Source: Parus major
Lineage: Eukaryota; Chordata; Aves; Passeriformes; Paridae
Direction of reading: 5' to 3'
DNA length: 64,000 nucleotides
NCBI RefSeq assembly: GCF_001522545.3
Contig: NC_031773.1
Span: 37,785,466-37,849,465, forward strand
The position numbers and the translations under genes were made by a program. A model generated the notes under the pieces. It saw nothing but the letters and a program-made list of their open reading frames with translations. It did not search any database and had not been told where the DNA came from. Positions within the stretch are counted from its first letter, which is position 1; the number at the start of each line of letters is the position of its first letter. Of this stretch, positions 49,106 through 61,000 are shown one piece after another.

Positions 49106-51954
49106 CATATGTACAGCTGAGTTGAAAAAAATGTTGGAAAAAAGTTGAAAAAAAGGTCATCTGGCTTAGTTATCACTTTGTTCTGTTATATATGGTTTTT
49201 ACTTTCTGGCTTTTGTTCATGTGAGCACTGTAGACTGATCTGTTTTATTTGCTAGATGTTTAAAACACAAATTCTTTTTCTAATATAGCTTTTACAACTT
49301 GAAAGCAAATTATGAATCCAGAGAATGAATCCTGTCTGGTCTGAACTTGGTGCTCCTTCACATTACCAATAAAATTGAGTAGACCAGGCTTCAGCATTCT
49401 CTGAAAGCTGTTGAGGCCGAGGTTTTAATTTGGTAGATTTTGTGCAGAGTTTATGTTTGTTTCAGATTAGTCAGGTTGAAAATTATTGGGAAAAATGTAG
49501 CAAATTATTTTAGCATGCTAAATGTGTCCCATTTAATACCTGAGTGACTCTTGAAAAAGAAGGTAGCAAATGTTTTATACTGCAAAATTATCTACCAAGG
49601 TAAGTGTCTATTTAACTTTCCTTTTTTGATCTAGTCTACAAGAGAATTGGTCTGCAATCTTTAAAATAAATATATTATCCTCTGACTTAAGAGAATATTA
49701 GGCAATTAATCAGTAGCTGCAATGCCATATAATATCACTTTGGGTCAAAACAGTAATCACACAGAAACACAGTGTTTCTTTTTTCTGGTAAGTACCCTGG
49801 AATTAAGTTGTTTGCTTGTTCCCAAAGCCAAAATATGGTGGCTTCTTGTATTATCAAAGTATTAGAAAACAGGTTTCTCATCTTCTTGAGGTCTTTCTAT
49901 GCCTCATTCCTGTCAATTCTGGAGACTTTCACTGCATTAGCATGCTGGCTACTAGGAAAAGTAACTGTGCTGCATAAACACCAGCCTTTGATACCTCAAC
50001 GAGGTAAAACATCATTACAAATTGACAGCAAGGATACTTGCTAAGTCTCTAAAATATTCACTAACTTCACCATGGCATTAGAGAATAATAATCCTGGAAA
50101 TTTGCAAGTTCTTTTCTGTTGTGCCTGTAGACCTTTAATCAAGCTGAAGGTGAAGAATTTGCATGACATAAAAGGTCCTTACTGACAGTAGTTTTTCATT
50201 CGTCTAATACTTGGATTCAGGTTCAGTTATTCCTTTAAGCTCATGAGAATACATTCTGGAACTCTTAATGTTATTCTGTCAACTTTTTATCATAATTCCA
50301 CGGGCCTATGCAGGATGCTTTATTATATTTAGCAATCTTTTCCAAACACTATCAAATGACAGCAGGTAATCAATGGCCGGGAAATCAAAACTCAGTGGTG
50401 ATTAGCAAAGTTTATTCATAATTCATAGCTAACGACCCTAGTACATTGTATGAAAGTATTTATGTGACTTCATGGTTAAAGCACCAGCTTTGGATAAAAT
50501 TCAGTGTCTATCTCTGGAAAATGTTTTGTATTACTGGAGTTCGGCTGTCAGCCACTGGTTTCTACAACATGGCAAGTCTTATTCTTACAATACCAGAATG
50601 TCCAATATGCTTCCATTCACCTCTTTGGTACCTCGCTATCAGCACAGTGCTCTCTTAAATTCGGAAGTCCTTCCATAAATTTGTTTATTTAGTCTAATCT
50701 GGAGAGTTTAGATATGTTGAGGGAAAGAAAAAATTTTTTCTCATTTAAACTGATGTTTGTCTTGGCCCAAATTTCATGCTAATCAGTAAGCTTAAAGATG
50801 TACTTCACCATGGTAAATCACACTCGATGTACAGGGAGCAATGAGCTAAACTGTTGGAAAATAGAAATATCATTTAACACTTCATAGTATGCATCTTTAA
50901 GGTCTATTCAAATTAATAAGAATAAGCAAGAATAAGAGTAATCTTAATTAATAATAATACTGCCAGTGCTTTCACACTCTGGTTTAGATTATATGGGTAG
51001 CAGTTGCAGGTTTAATGCATTGTCACTTTAAAGTCCTGTGGTTAAATATTACTATGAATACATAAATTAAAACAACAAAGAACAACTGTACAGAGTTCTC
51101 CTGACTCATCTTGTGGTGAGGGTTTCAGCTGCCACACTTTTGACGTAGATGCGGACAGCTCAGGGACTCACCCTCAACTGCTGTTACAGTCAATGAGGAA
51201 GAACAGACACTTTGAGGCTACAATTCATCTGACCTACTTCACACAAAATGAATCATACTCTGGAGTGCCTTGTCCCTTTGCTGACTATAAAGGAAGACTA
51301 GATGATTACCTCAGATGTAAATGCCTGCATCCTATGTATCAGACATCTACATTGGTATGATGAAACCCACTCTCACTACCCAGATACATAAAGACTCATG
51401 CAACTTTATCTCCATGTGGTCCAGGAGACATTGTACCACAGAAAAGTTGTATTTGACAAGAGAAGTGTCATTACAAGGCAGGACAATGTGGTTTTGATTT
51501 AAAGCATTTAAAAATGCCGCAAGTAATTAGTTTATGGATTTTTTTTTTCTTCTTAATGTATGAGAAAAAATCAGGAAATCATGAGCTATAATTGAGTGTA
51601 TGTCTGTCTCTCTCATTTTTGCCTGATGTGAGATGACTGCCCTCAACAACATTAAGGGTAAATCCCCATGAGTTTCTAAATACATTCCCCCAAAACCTGG
51701 GGCGGTCTCATTATCTCTGGCTAATCATCTGACTTGGTTTTAGTCTATATGTTTGAGCTGTGCTCAGATTCAGTTTGGCTCTAGCTTCTCAAGCACACCA
51801 CACGCATCCAAGTTCTCTACTTCAGTCCATTTCACAGACACAGAGCCTGTGACACAACGTTGCACAACCCAGGGCAGTGTTATAAACCACAGTTTTTCCG
51901 GCAGCTTTGGCAGCATCAAGGAACAAGACAGGCTGGTCTGAGAGGTCTGAGATG

Positions 51955-53172
51955 TTTTGCAAAATAACTTACAGAAAGGACACAGCTTATTTGCAGGGAA
52001 AGCAGTGTGCAGTGGTTTAAGGGCAAAAAAGGCTTAAAACTTAAAGAGTATAAAGAAACTTTATTAACAGGACTAAAAGAATAAGAAGGCTCAGAATAAA
52101 ACCTCCAGAACATCTTACCTCCCCCTGCCCAAATTTTTCCTTTCCCAAATGACCACATAGAGACAAAACCTATGTTAACCTATGTTGGGATGTTAAAGCA
52201 GTACCAACTATACAATAGTCTTCCATCAGTTTTTGTAGGGAGAGGGGTTTTATCTTGTCATGCCATGGAGACTTCTCCACAAGAAAGTTTTCTTGCAGCT
52301 TTTCATTTCCACGGATAGCAGCTGACCGAGAAAGAGTTCTATATCATGAAATCCCTCCCATTTTCACAGCCCTCCTAGAGCTGTGTCCAAGGGCCATGAA
52401 CTCACGGGGTATTATTTTAAGGACAAGTTGTTCAAAGGTTCCCTTTATCTGTCTCTGTGATCATCTCTGGGAACAGAGGTTTTCTTCTCTCCCTGGGGGC
52501 AAAGGGTCTTCATCAGCTCTCATCTCTCTGTTCAAGCGTCTCATGGGATCACAGCTACTCAAACATCTGCTTGGCTTCATCAATGGATGCCTTAGATCTA
52601 GTTTGAATACTTCATCTCCCCATACTCTCTCATGAATTAAAGGAGATATTTCAGCATATCATTGTCCATCTCCATGGCCCTACCAAAAGAATATTTCAGC
52701 CCCATTCGGCATCTCCTCATTGTCCTTCCATCTGAGGCTAGAGTCTTTCTTCACTGCCCTTGGTGTTTTCGTGTTGTCACTCTACATGTCGTCACTCTGT
52801 CCTTTTCTCTCCCTGAAGAGAGGAACAAGATCTGCAGGTCTCATCTGTGTAGTCAAAGAGTTGCTTGCAGATGGGGCCACTGCAGACAAGATGATGGATT
52901 TCAGGCCACGCTGGGCCCCTCCCTCTGCCTGGCAGCTGCTGTGAGGGGTGGGCAGTCCTGGTTGGGCCTGGAGCCATCAATGCAGGCTGGGGTGAGGCTT
53001 ACTGTTGGCAAGATGTCAGCAGGCGTGACCCAGCCCAGCCTGGAGTCGGTGCCCCACAGCTTCCATCCCCTGCCCAGGAGAGCCACTGGGGTCCAGCCCG
53101 GCCTCTCCCAGGCCCCACAGACCGCAGGGGATCAGGGCTGGCCTCACCAGAGCTCCGATACCTTTTGAGGCC
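51955..53172 (-). mobile_element. Avian endogenous-retrovirus LTR, minus orientation (ERVL-like)
   Basis: On the minus strand the right part is GC-rich, followed by a middle region, then a segment with ggaggttttattctgagcct and finally tcctgttaataaagtttctt, with AATAAA at 52060-52065. This order and the poly(A)-signal context match LTRs that I recall as common in passerine genomes and assign to ERVL-type elements. No gag, pol or env reading frame lies next to it, so it is a solo or fragmentary LTR. The ends are approximate. Open frames of 126 and 168 codons on the plus strand inside it are not host genes. It is sense with respect to LIN7A. Confidence 0.6.
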
Positions 53173-54327
53173 AGAAGCAGAGAGATTTCCTGGGCTCGAT
53201 GTTTTTAAAATGTGAATCTCACAGATGCAGATCTAATTTCTAAATGGTGCAAAATGTTGACAGTTCTCAGAACTAACCAGCTGTTGGTCTTCACTATGTA
53301 CAGAGGAAGCTCCCAGCAGCTTCTGTCAAAAAATCACTTCTGTGGGTGTTTTCTTACTTTTTCCCCAAATGTCAGTCAATGTGAAATCACCACACAGTGC
53401 CATCTGTGATCAGACAGCAAACTGTCTTGAGACCCTGCAATCCAGCATCAGTTCAGTGACATTCAGTGCTCTCTTCAGATACTTCAGTCACTTTGGCTGG
53501 TTTGGGCAAACACTGAAATGGTGACATTTCAGGCAAACTGCTCCTGAATATTCTGTTTAGCTCACTCAAATACAATATTCAAAAGTTCCCCCTAAATGAA
53601 AAAATATGCTCCTTGTGTTCTCTGAACCTTACAATGTCTGCAATGTCTTAAGTAATCTTGCCCTGCTTATTATTCTACTAAGTTTTGATTAGTGATTTCT
53701 ATTCTTGTCCAGAGCTAGGGGTTTCCATAGCATGAAGGCCAACTGTGAGAACTGTATTTGCTTTACTTTGGTCAATCTCCTTAGCATATTTATTACTGTC
53801 CATAGACAGAACTAGTCCAATTTTTTCCTTGAAGCCTTCACATGAGTAAGTCACAGGAGCATCTTTGTCAGAAATTTCAGGTTTGATTTGCTCGTGCATG
53901 TGTGAAATTGATCTGTAGAGTACCTAGAGCTATTAAGAGTTCAACAGTTACTTAGAGAAAGTGTCATGATACTGCCACATTTCCAGTGCTTATTTTTAAA
54001 GAAATAATAACAAATCATAGAATGGTAAAGCAAAAATTAATGGATAATTCAGGATCATTTCAATAAGATGAGTTTCACTGGCTTAATTCGAGGCCTGAAG
54101 AGCAATAACGCAATTAGAATTTTCAAAGAGGAGCATTCAAATTTAACCTTAAAGCCTAATAATTTCCAAACACTGATATAATTTTTCTTCTTCCAAATTA
54201 TTAGTTTCATTGCAATTTCTAAAGCAATTAGGATGAGGAGGTGCATAAATACGAGTTTGAGAATTATCACCAGAAGCTTTTGCCATCTGTGAGAAAGATG
54301 AAATTACAGCTACAACAACCCTTTATA

Positions 54328-54693
54328 TGGATGCTAAATTCTGACAGTGCCTGTACGTATTACAGGCCGTACAGCTTCTCAGGCTGGTCCTGAGAAAACA
54401 GTCTGGGAAAGACATAGGAAAGAATTAAAACAATCCTCAGGGACACAAAACAACCTTGCAGGTGTTGTTATGTGTTCCTTGTTTTCCTTGCAGGAGAAAG
54501 TCAGGGGGGTGGTGTACCCCACTGACCAATGATGGTAATGTAGCAGTTTACTAACCAATAAGAGTTTCCTTTCTGTACTTTCCACGTATCTGTCTATAAA
54601 GCAGGCCTGCTAGCAATAAACTAAAGGATCCTCTTGTTCTGACTCCCTGAGAGTCTGTGTCGTTCTTTTCAGCCGTTCCCAATCGGAACGACA
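54328..54693 (+). mobile_element. Solo LTR of an avian endogenous retrovirus (plus orientation)
   Basis: The promoter-like order CCAAT (54555-54559), TATAAA (54595-54600) and AATAAA (54615-54620) is followed by an R/U5-like stretch with gagtctgtgtcgttcttttc and an end reading ATCGGAACGACA. The 3' end at 54693 is firm. The start is uncertain. A TG at 54328 is preceded by CCTTTATA and the 3' end is followed by CCTTTACA, a possible imperfect target duplication, although 8 bp is longer than usual. A second candidate start is TGTTGTTA at 54463, which mirrors the end better. No primer-binding site or internal genes follow, so it is a solo LTR. It is antisense to LIN7A. Confidence 0.75.
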
Positions 54694-55370
54694 CCTTTAC
54701 ATTTGACAGCACCCACTGCTTTGTATAGAAGACATTGGACATGGCATTGGTGTGAAAACAAGACACCAAGTTATCCCTTAAGATAAAAGATCTAAACATA
54801 GAACAGAAGAGCATTGAAAAATATGGTATTTTCTAATGCAGTACTTACAACAAAATCTTGTGATTTTTTTCCCCTAAATTAGCTGTAGAAAAGAGGGAAA
54901 GGAAGATAAAAATCCTTTTTTTAAAAGGTAAAATTTTTTTCTTTTGTATGCAGTTTTGACTTTATAATGTTTTGTCATACCTGTGCTTCGTGATCATAAC
55001 TATGATTTACAGTTACCCACTTACTGATGAATAGAAATGTTGAGACATGATTTTGATGCTTTCTCTTTGACTTGGTACAGTTGGGTACAAATATGTTACA
55101 AAAAGACAACAGTTTTATTAAGTTTATTTTGTATTCAAATAAGTATATATTATTTATATAAGGAATATACAAGCATTTATTATTTTACACTTGTTCCTTG
55201 CAGGAAGCAAGGTATTCCGTAGTTTCTGACTTTGTGTTATTTAAATTCTTAATCTTTATGAAAGCATTTATTTAAAAAATAGAGATTGCAGGTGTTTAAA
55301 GCAGTTATTTATCCACACAGGACATATGAAATGATGTTCTGTCTGACCTCTTGAAACTGTGAAATAACAG

Positions 55371-55384
55371 CAAAAAAAAAAAAA
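55371..55384. repeat. Poly(A) run
   Basis: About 14 consecutive A residues following a short GC-poor region. Confidence 0.85.
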
Positions 55385-58070
55385 ATCCTTTGAAGGAAAG
55401 CTGTAACTTGCTGAGAAATTTAGTATGGTGAATACACCAAACCTGAATTCAGCAAGTTCCTACAAACTGAACTATGTGAAAGCAAGGAAACTTCCTGCTG
55501 TCTCCTGTAGCAATAAACATCAGGTAAAGTGATGCCTTGATAACTTCATCAGCCTCTGTGTCTCTTGATCACATCACTTGATCTTGTAGGATCAGTTCTG
55601 CGTCGGCAGACACTGCTCACAATGCTGGCATGAAGCTCCTTTAAACACTAAACAAAAGCACTCTGGACGCTTGGCTGGAACAGCAAATGTAAACAATATA
55701 GAGATTCTGTTCCCAGATTAAAAGAAAAATACAAGGTTTATACATTTACATAACCTGATGATTCAGACATAGTATTTACTTTTGTGTTTCAAACCTCAAG
55801 TATATAGTATTTTTTTCCTCAAGAGGAAAAGAATTCAAATCAGTGAAGGAATTGAAAATTTGCCTAAACTAGAAACAGAAAAGAGAAATTATTACAAGGA
55901 ATAAGCTAGCCTGAAGAAAGAAAAACAGAAGGAAAAACAACACACTTTTCTCTTAGCTAAAATCCATTCTCTTGCTCCCCTACCTAAGCAAAATCAGGTA
56001 TTTATACACACTATGTGAGCAACACGAAACAAAACTATTGGCCATATGGGCAACCTCATGCCTTTCCCACACTGCGACTTCCAGCGTGTGCTCTTAGTCT
56101 GCATCACAGGGATTTTTGTTGGCAGGGAAGAATACAGGAAGAGGGGCGAAAAAAGGACCCAACAGGTGTCTCACAAAGGGAGGTAGGGTTAACTTAGGGA
56201 TGCTAATTCTCCTTCACAACAGGCACTGTGTTTGAGCCAAAGCAGTAACTCTCACTTTTTTTCTGCTCGTATGTCATTACTAGAATCTCCCGCTGCCTCC
56301 CCTCAGTTCTTATCTCTCCAGCTAATCTTAGCCTTAAATCTCTTCATGTGATTACCAGAAAGATGAGAAAGATGGCTGTGGGCTACTGGCAAGTGTACAT
56401 AGTGACAATACAAATTGTTACTTGAAGTCTAGAATCAGAATTTTATCTTCTATTTTCCTACATGGTATGAGAGTCCAATGAGACAACAGTGAAAATATGT
56501 AATTTGTGCAAAACAATGAATGCAACACAATAATTACATACACACATTTAACACTTTATTTGTAGGTTTAGGTAATGAGAAGAGAGTTAATATTCTGTCT
56601 TAAACTTTAGTGGATTTAATGATACTGCTTTTTGCAGACTGAATCTCTCTGGTACTTGGTTATATCCTAGTAATTTCTCAGGAAAGGAAAAAAAAACCCT
56701 TTCTTTCATAGTGTGTAGGTGAAAACCGACAACAGCAAGAGGAAAGTGATATAAATAAAATCCTTTGTTAATAAATCCCTGCAAAACAAGGCAGTACACA
56801 TTCATTGCTGGCAGATTTCAACAACTGATCACTGTTAGCTTTCAACTTTGGAACAAATATGATTTTCGAAGAAATCTGTGACTGTTGAATTGCTGCAGCA
56901 AGTTACAAACAAAACCTTGAAACAGAAAACTCATGTGAAACAGAGAGCTCGCTGTCACCTTTGCAGTTCTGTTGCTTGGTGTCCTATGTGTTGAATGACC
57001 CCAATAATTGAAACAGGAGTACTAGAACTCCTCTCAGGTTGCAGCTTGATTTTCCAAGGTGTCTACCTAAGATAAGAGAGGCACACACCTTCACATAGCT
57101 GTACCAGTAGGATGCAAAGGTGATGTATAGGAACTTCATAGCTATTACTATCATGTTACAAGACTGTCAGGCTACAGAGGAGATCAAACATACAACTACC
57201 TATTTTTCCAATGACTGCTTCATAGATTTGAAAGCCACCACGCCCTCTCAACTTTCTCTGGTCTGTCTCTGTAGAACAAAGAACAGCTATATTATCTTTT
57301 TGCTACAGTAAGTACTGTTTCACAAAAACACAGCTGCCAAGTCTATTGAAAAGTGAAGCGATGATGATAAATCCATTTCTGAGGGCTAGGACTGCTCCTG
57401 ATGCCCACAGTTATCCACCTAATCTGTTTCAAGTACGTTCTTCCCCAATGCTTAACTGATTGTAGGCAAATTGATTCCTTAAGGTCTAGGAGATTTACTT
57501 TTTCAGAAGACATGCTTGAAATAGAAAATTAAAAAGTTAGTAGATGTGAAGGATTAGTGATTAAACATGGGTTTTTACTGAAAAGAACCAGTAAAATGTA
57601 AGTTTGGTTCAGGAGAAATAAATTAAGAGGCCATTTTCAGCAAAACTCTTCTACAATTATCCCTGTTTGAACGGAAACAAAATCAATGCTTTGATGCTCT
57701 GTGTATCCATAGATACTTCACTGTTCCATCTTTTAAAAAATAAAGAACGATCATTCTCTGATCACTTCTTGATGTATGGTATTCTAATCTAATTTTTTTT
57801 ATCTCTTTTTTCTAAAAATTAGAAAATTTCAAAATTATTTAATCTCTTTTTTCTTATAATTATTAGTAAAGAAGAAGTAGAGTAACAACACATTATGAGA
57901 ATATGTGTGCATTTCCTGGTAGCTTAGCTAAGTTGCATTTGAGAAATTTGAGGTTTATTTAACCAGTCCCTTTTGGACCCTAGTAAAACAAGTTCTCAAA
58001 TATGTACATACATCTCCCTCTTTATTTAACATCTCTAAGATCCAAGATTGTGGCTTATACATACATTGTG

Positions 58071-58094
58071 GTTTATACTCAGGTTTATACTCAG
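58071..58094. repeat. Perfect 12-bp tandem duplication
   Basis: GTTTATACTCAG occurs twice head to tail, and a partly matching copy precedes it. Confidence 0.95.
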
Positions 58095-61000
58095 GAAAAC
58101 ACTGTTACTATATGTAAATGTGTGTATATGTAAAAATTATCAATCAAATCTTCTCATCTGAATGGAGAATTAACAGTTGAATGTTTCTCATTCAGAGCCT
58201 GATTCTTCAGTAAATGTCTCAAAAGAAGATTAAGCTGAGATTAACTTTAAAAATGCCTGGATTTATACATACATGTACAGTTCAAAGCACATCAGTAAAT
58301 ACTACTTTTAAAAATGTCAAAAATGCATCATGTAAAACAAATGTTTTGTGAATCTGCCTTCCATATGATGGAAACTCACAGATTTAGAGTTATGTGCTTC
58401 AAAACATTGACTTAGCTTGCTCTCCTCTTAAATTGTTCCTTCTCATTATTTATGCTTCTAACAAATAACTGGAATTGATAGTTTTACTTAATTCACATTT
58501 CAAATTCCATTGCATTACCTTTAAGAACAGTATTTTGTATTCAAATAACACAAGTTAGACAAAAACTTGTATTTATATTTTTCTGCACTTGCATGAGGGT
58601 CATCTATGTTAAGGAGAAATTGGCACATACGTGTCCTGAAACAGTGAACTCAAAGGACAAATAATCTACAAAAAGCTTATGACTTCACTTGCTACATTTT
58701 TAAAAAAACTTTATTTCTGGCAACATCATCAGAGAAGTCCAACTCAAGCAATAAGATGGAATTAAGAAAATTGTTTATTTACAATTACATCAAAATTTAA
58801 CATGTTTTTCTGAAGTTATAAAAATGTCACTCAGACATTTCAGTGTGAAACTGAAATATGTATGACCTAGCACAGGGATGTTAGTTAGAAAATAAATTCT
58901 TCATTTTCAACATTATCTCTAGAGAGTATATATTTACAACATAGAAAATAGTATTCCTCATGCCTTCCAATCACTAGTGCTCTTGCAACCTGTTGCAAAT
59001 GGTGAATCCTACAACTGCTTGTCATAGGAGGTGCTCTTAGGGGAGTCAAAAGCAGGATACATGAGAGTTCACTGTACCATTTTCCTCTATGAAGGATACA
59101 TTCAGGTAGACTAAAATGATTCATTCACTGCTACCATGCATAAAGAACATTTTCATCTGGGGATAGCAGGAAGATCCCTGCACTGCTATCAGTTTTGAAG
59201 GTGCCTCACAAACCTGTCCTGAAAGCACATCCATCTTCTGCAGATTCTGCCTTCTTATTAGTTGCATGTTTCTGAAGGCAACATGACTGAGAATTTAGGT
59301 TTTTCCCCTCTACACTTCAAGGTGACTTAATGTTAAAAGCTGCCATGAGTTTTGTAGAAGATGCTTCCATCTGTCTGCATACAGGTGCAGCTCCCAGCTT
59401 CCATGTCACCATGCACCACCCTGGGCTGAAGGACAAGGCCCTACTTGCAAGGGGAAGCTCAACCTAAAAGATGTGTTCCTGTGGGTGCCCAGCCATCTCA
59501 GGCAAATCCCATCTTGCACAGAGCTCCCATGTGCCCCAGCACCTCTTCAAGTAGTCTCTACAGAGACATTTAAACTGGACAAGTGTACTAAATTTTAAGC
59601 CCATGTATTTTTACATCACTCATGAACATGTATTTGCTTCCACTTCAGCTCTAAAGTTCATGTGGCCCAGCTGAACTACACACCTAACTAACCAATGCTT
59701 CAGCTGAAAGATCCTCATAAAGCATCCCATTCAACACTCACAAACCACTGTCTCAACCCACTTACCTTAATCCATCCTGTTAGAAATACACATTTTAAAA
59801 AAAATCAAATAAATGGTAACATACTGATGTAAAAAATCATTTTAGCCTGAAACTAGAATTGTCACTTTTTTTTCTGCCCCTACAAACAATAGACTTTTTT
59901 TTTCTTGGAAGAATGAATTTGGTTATTTACATGCCCTCAGTTGGCACATCAAGAAGGGAAATATTAGACTTGAAGTGTGTGGCACTTGGAGAAGGATTTT
60001 TCAATTTTAGCATGCTAGGCTGAAGAGCAAGAGAAGACATCCCCATGACAGACAGGCAGCCAGGCGGGGAACAGCACATCACTTAGCACTGCTCCACAGG
60101 GCTTCACCCTGTGCAAAAGAGATCTGGCTTTATGCTGCTCCCCTGTCAAGGACTGTATTACACACTTTATGAATCTGATTTTCTCTTCCTGATGAGTATG
60201 TTTTATTTTTTTCCCAAGATAATGTACATTATAATAATATATGCACAGTCTAATGCAACTTACATTCGATACAATTTCTGTTTTATACACATATATGGGC
60301 ACAGATGCAGAAAAAATCCCCAGATATGTAGGCTATGAGGACGTAATGAGAAAAAAAATGACAAGAAGATATGAAGGAAGGAGGAGTACTCTAGCAAGTA
60401 CCCACATATATTAATGGTCAGGTGCCATCTAATACCACATCTAAAATTTGTCTAACAGCTGATGGCAATTCCAAGCCCACTGATATTCTTGATTGTGCTC
60501 TATACTTGGATTTTCAGGAAGTTTTGGGATACCCACTCCACTGGAAAAATATTTGCTTGAATTTGTGAAAAACTACAGAACTCAGTTACACATTACAGCC
60601 AAACAGCATAAAGTCATTCAATTTCTAAGGATGTATTTGAAATCAAGAGAAATTAGTTCATCAATAGCCAATAGCTATGACCTTGTTATGAAACTTTATA
60701 GGGATTAAAGTATCAGCACTGTATATTTAGCTTATTCAAGTTTCTTTTCCCCTCAGTCACATTAAGAAGTGAAACTATCAGTGACATGAATAGTAACTAG
60801 AGAAAAATATAGTCTACATGAATTACTAAACAAAGGCAGCTGGAAGTCCCCCTTCATATGAAAAGATATTCCCTTGTTCTTGATCAGGAAATGGTCTTTG
60901 TATAGGCTAATGGTGTATCTTCAAAAACAAGAACGCACCCTTTTAAAACTGCCATTTTCATGATCCCATTCAGAGGAACTGGGACTGGGATTTTGCAGCA

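Noticed and set aside
52662..53168. The longest open frame in the window, 168 codons, plus strand
   Set aside because: It lies inside the minus-strand LTR element and its GC-rich part, with open frames on the opposite strand too. The translation has no recognisable domain.
54694..55400. A complete provirus downstream of the LTR
   Set aside because: No primer-binding site follows the LTR end, and there is no gag, pol or env frame or second LTR.
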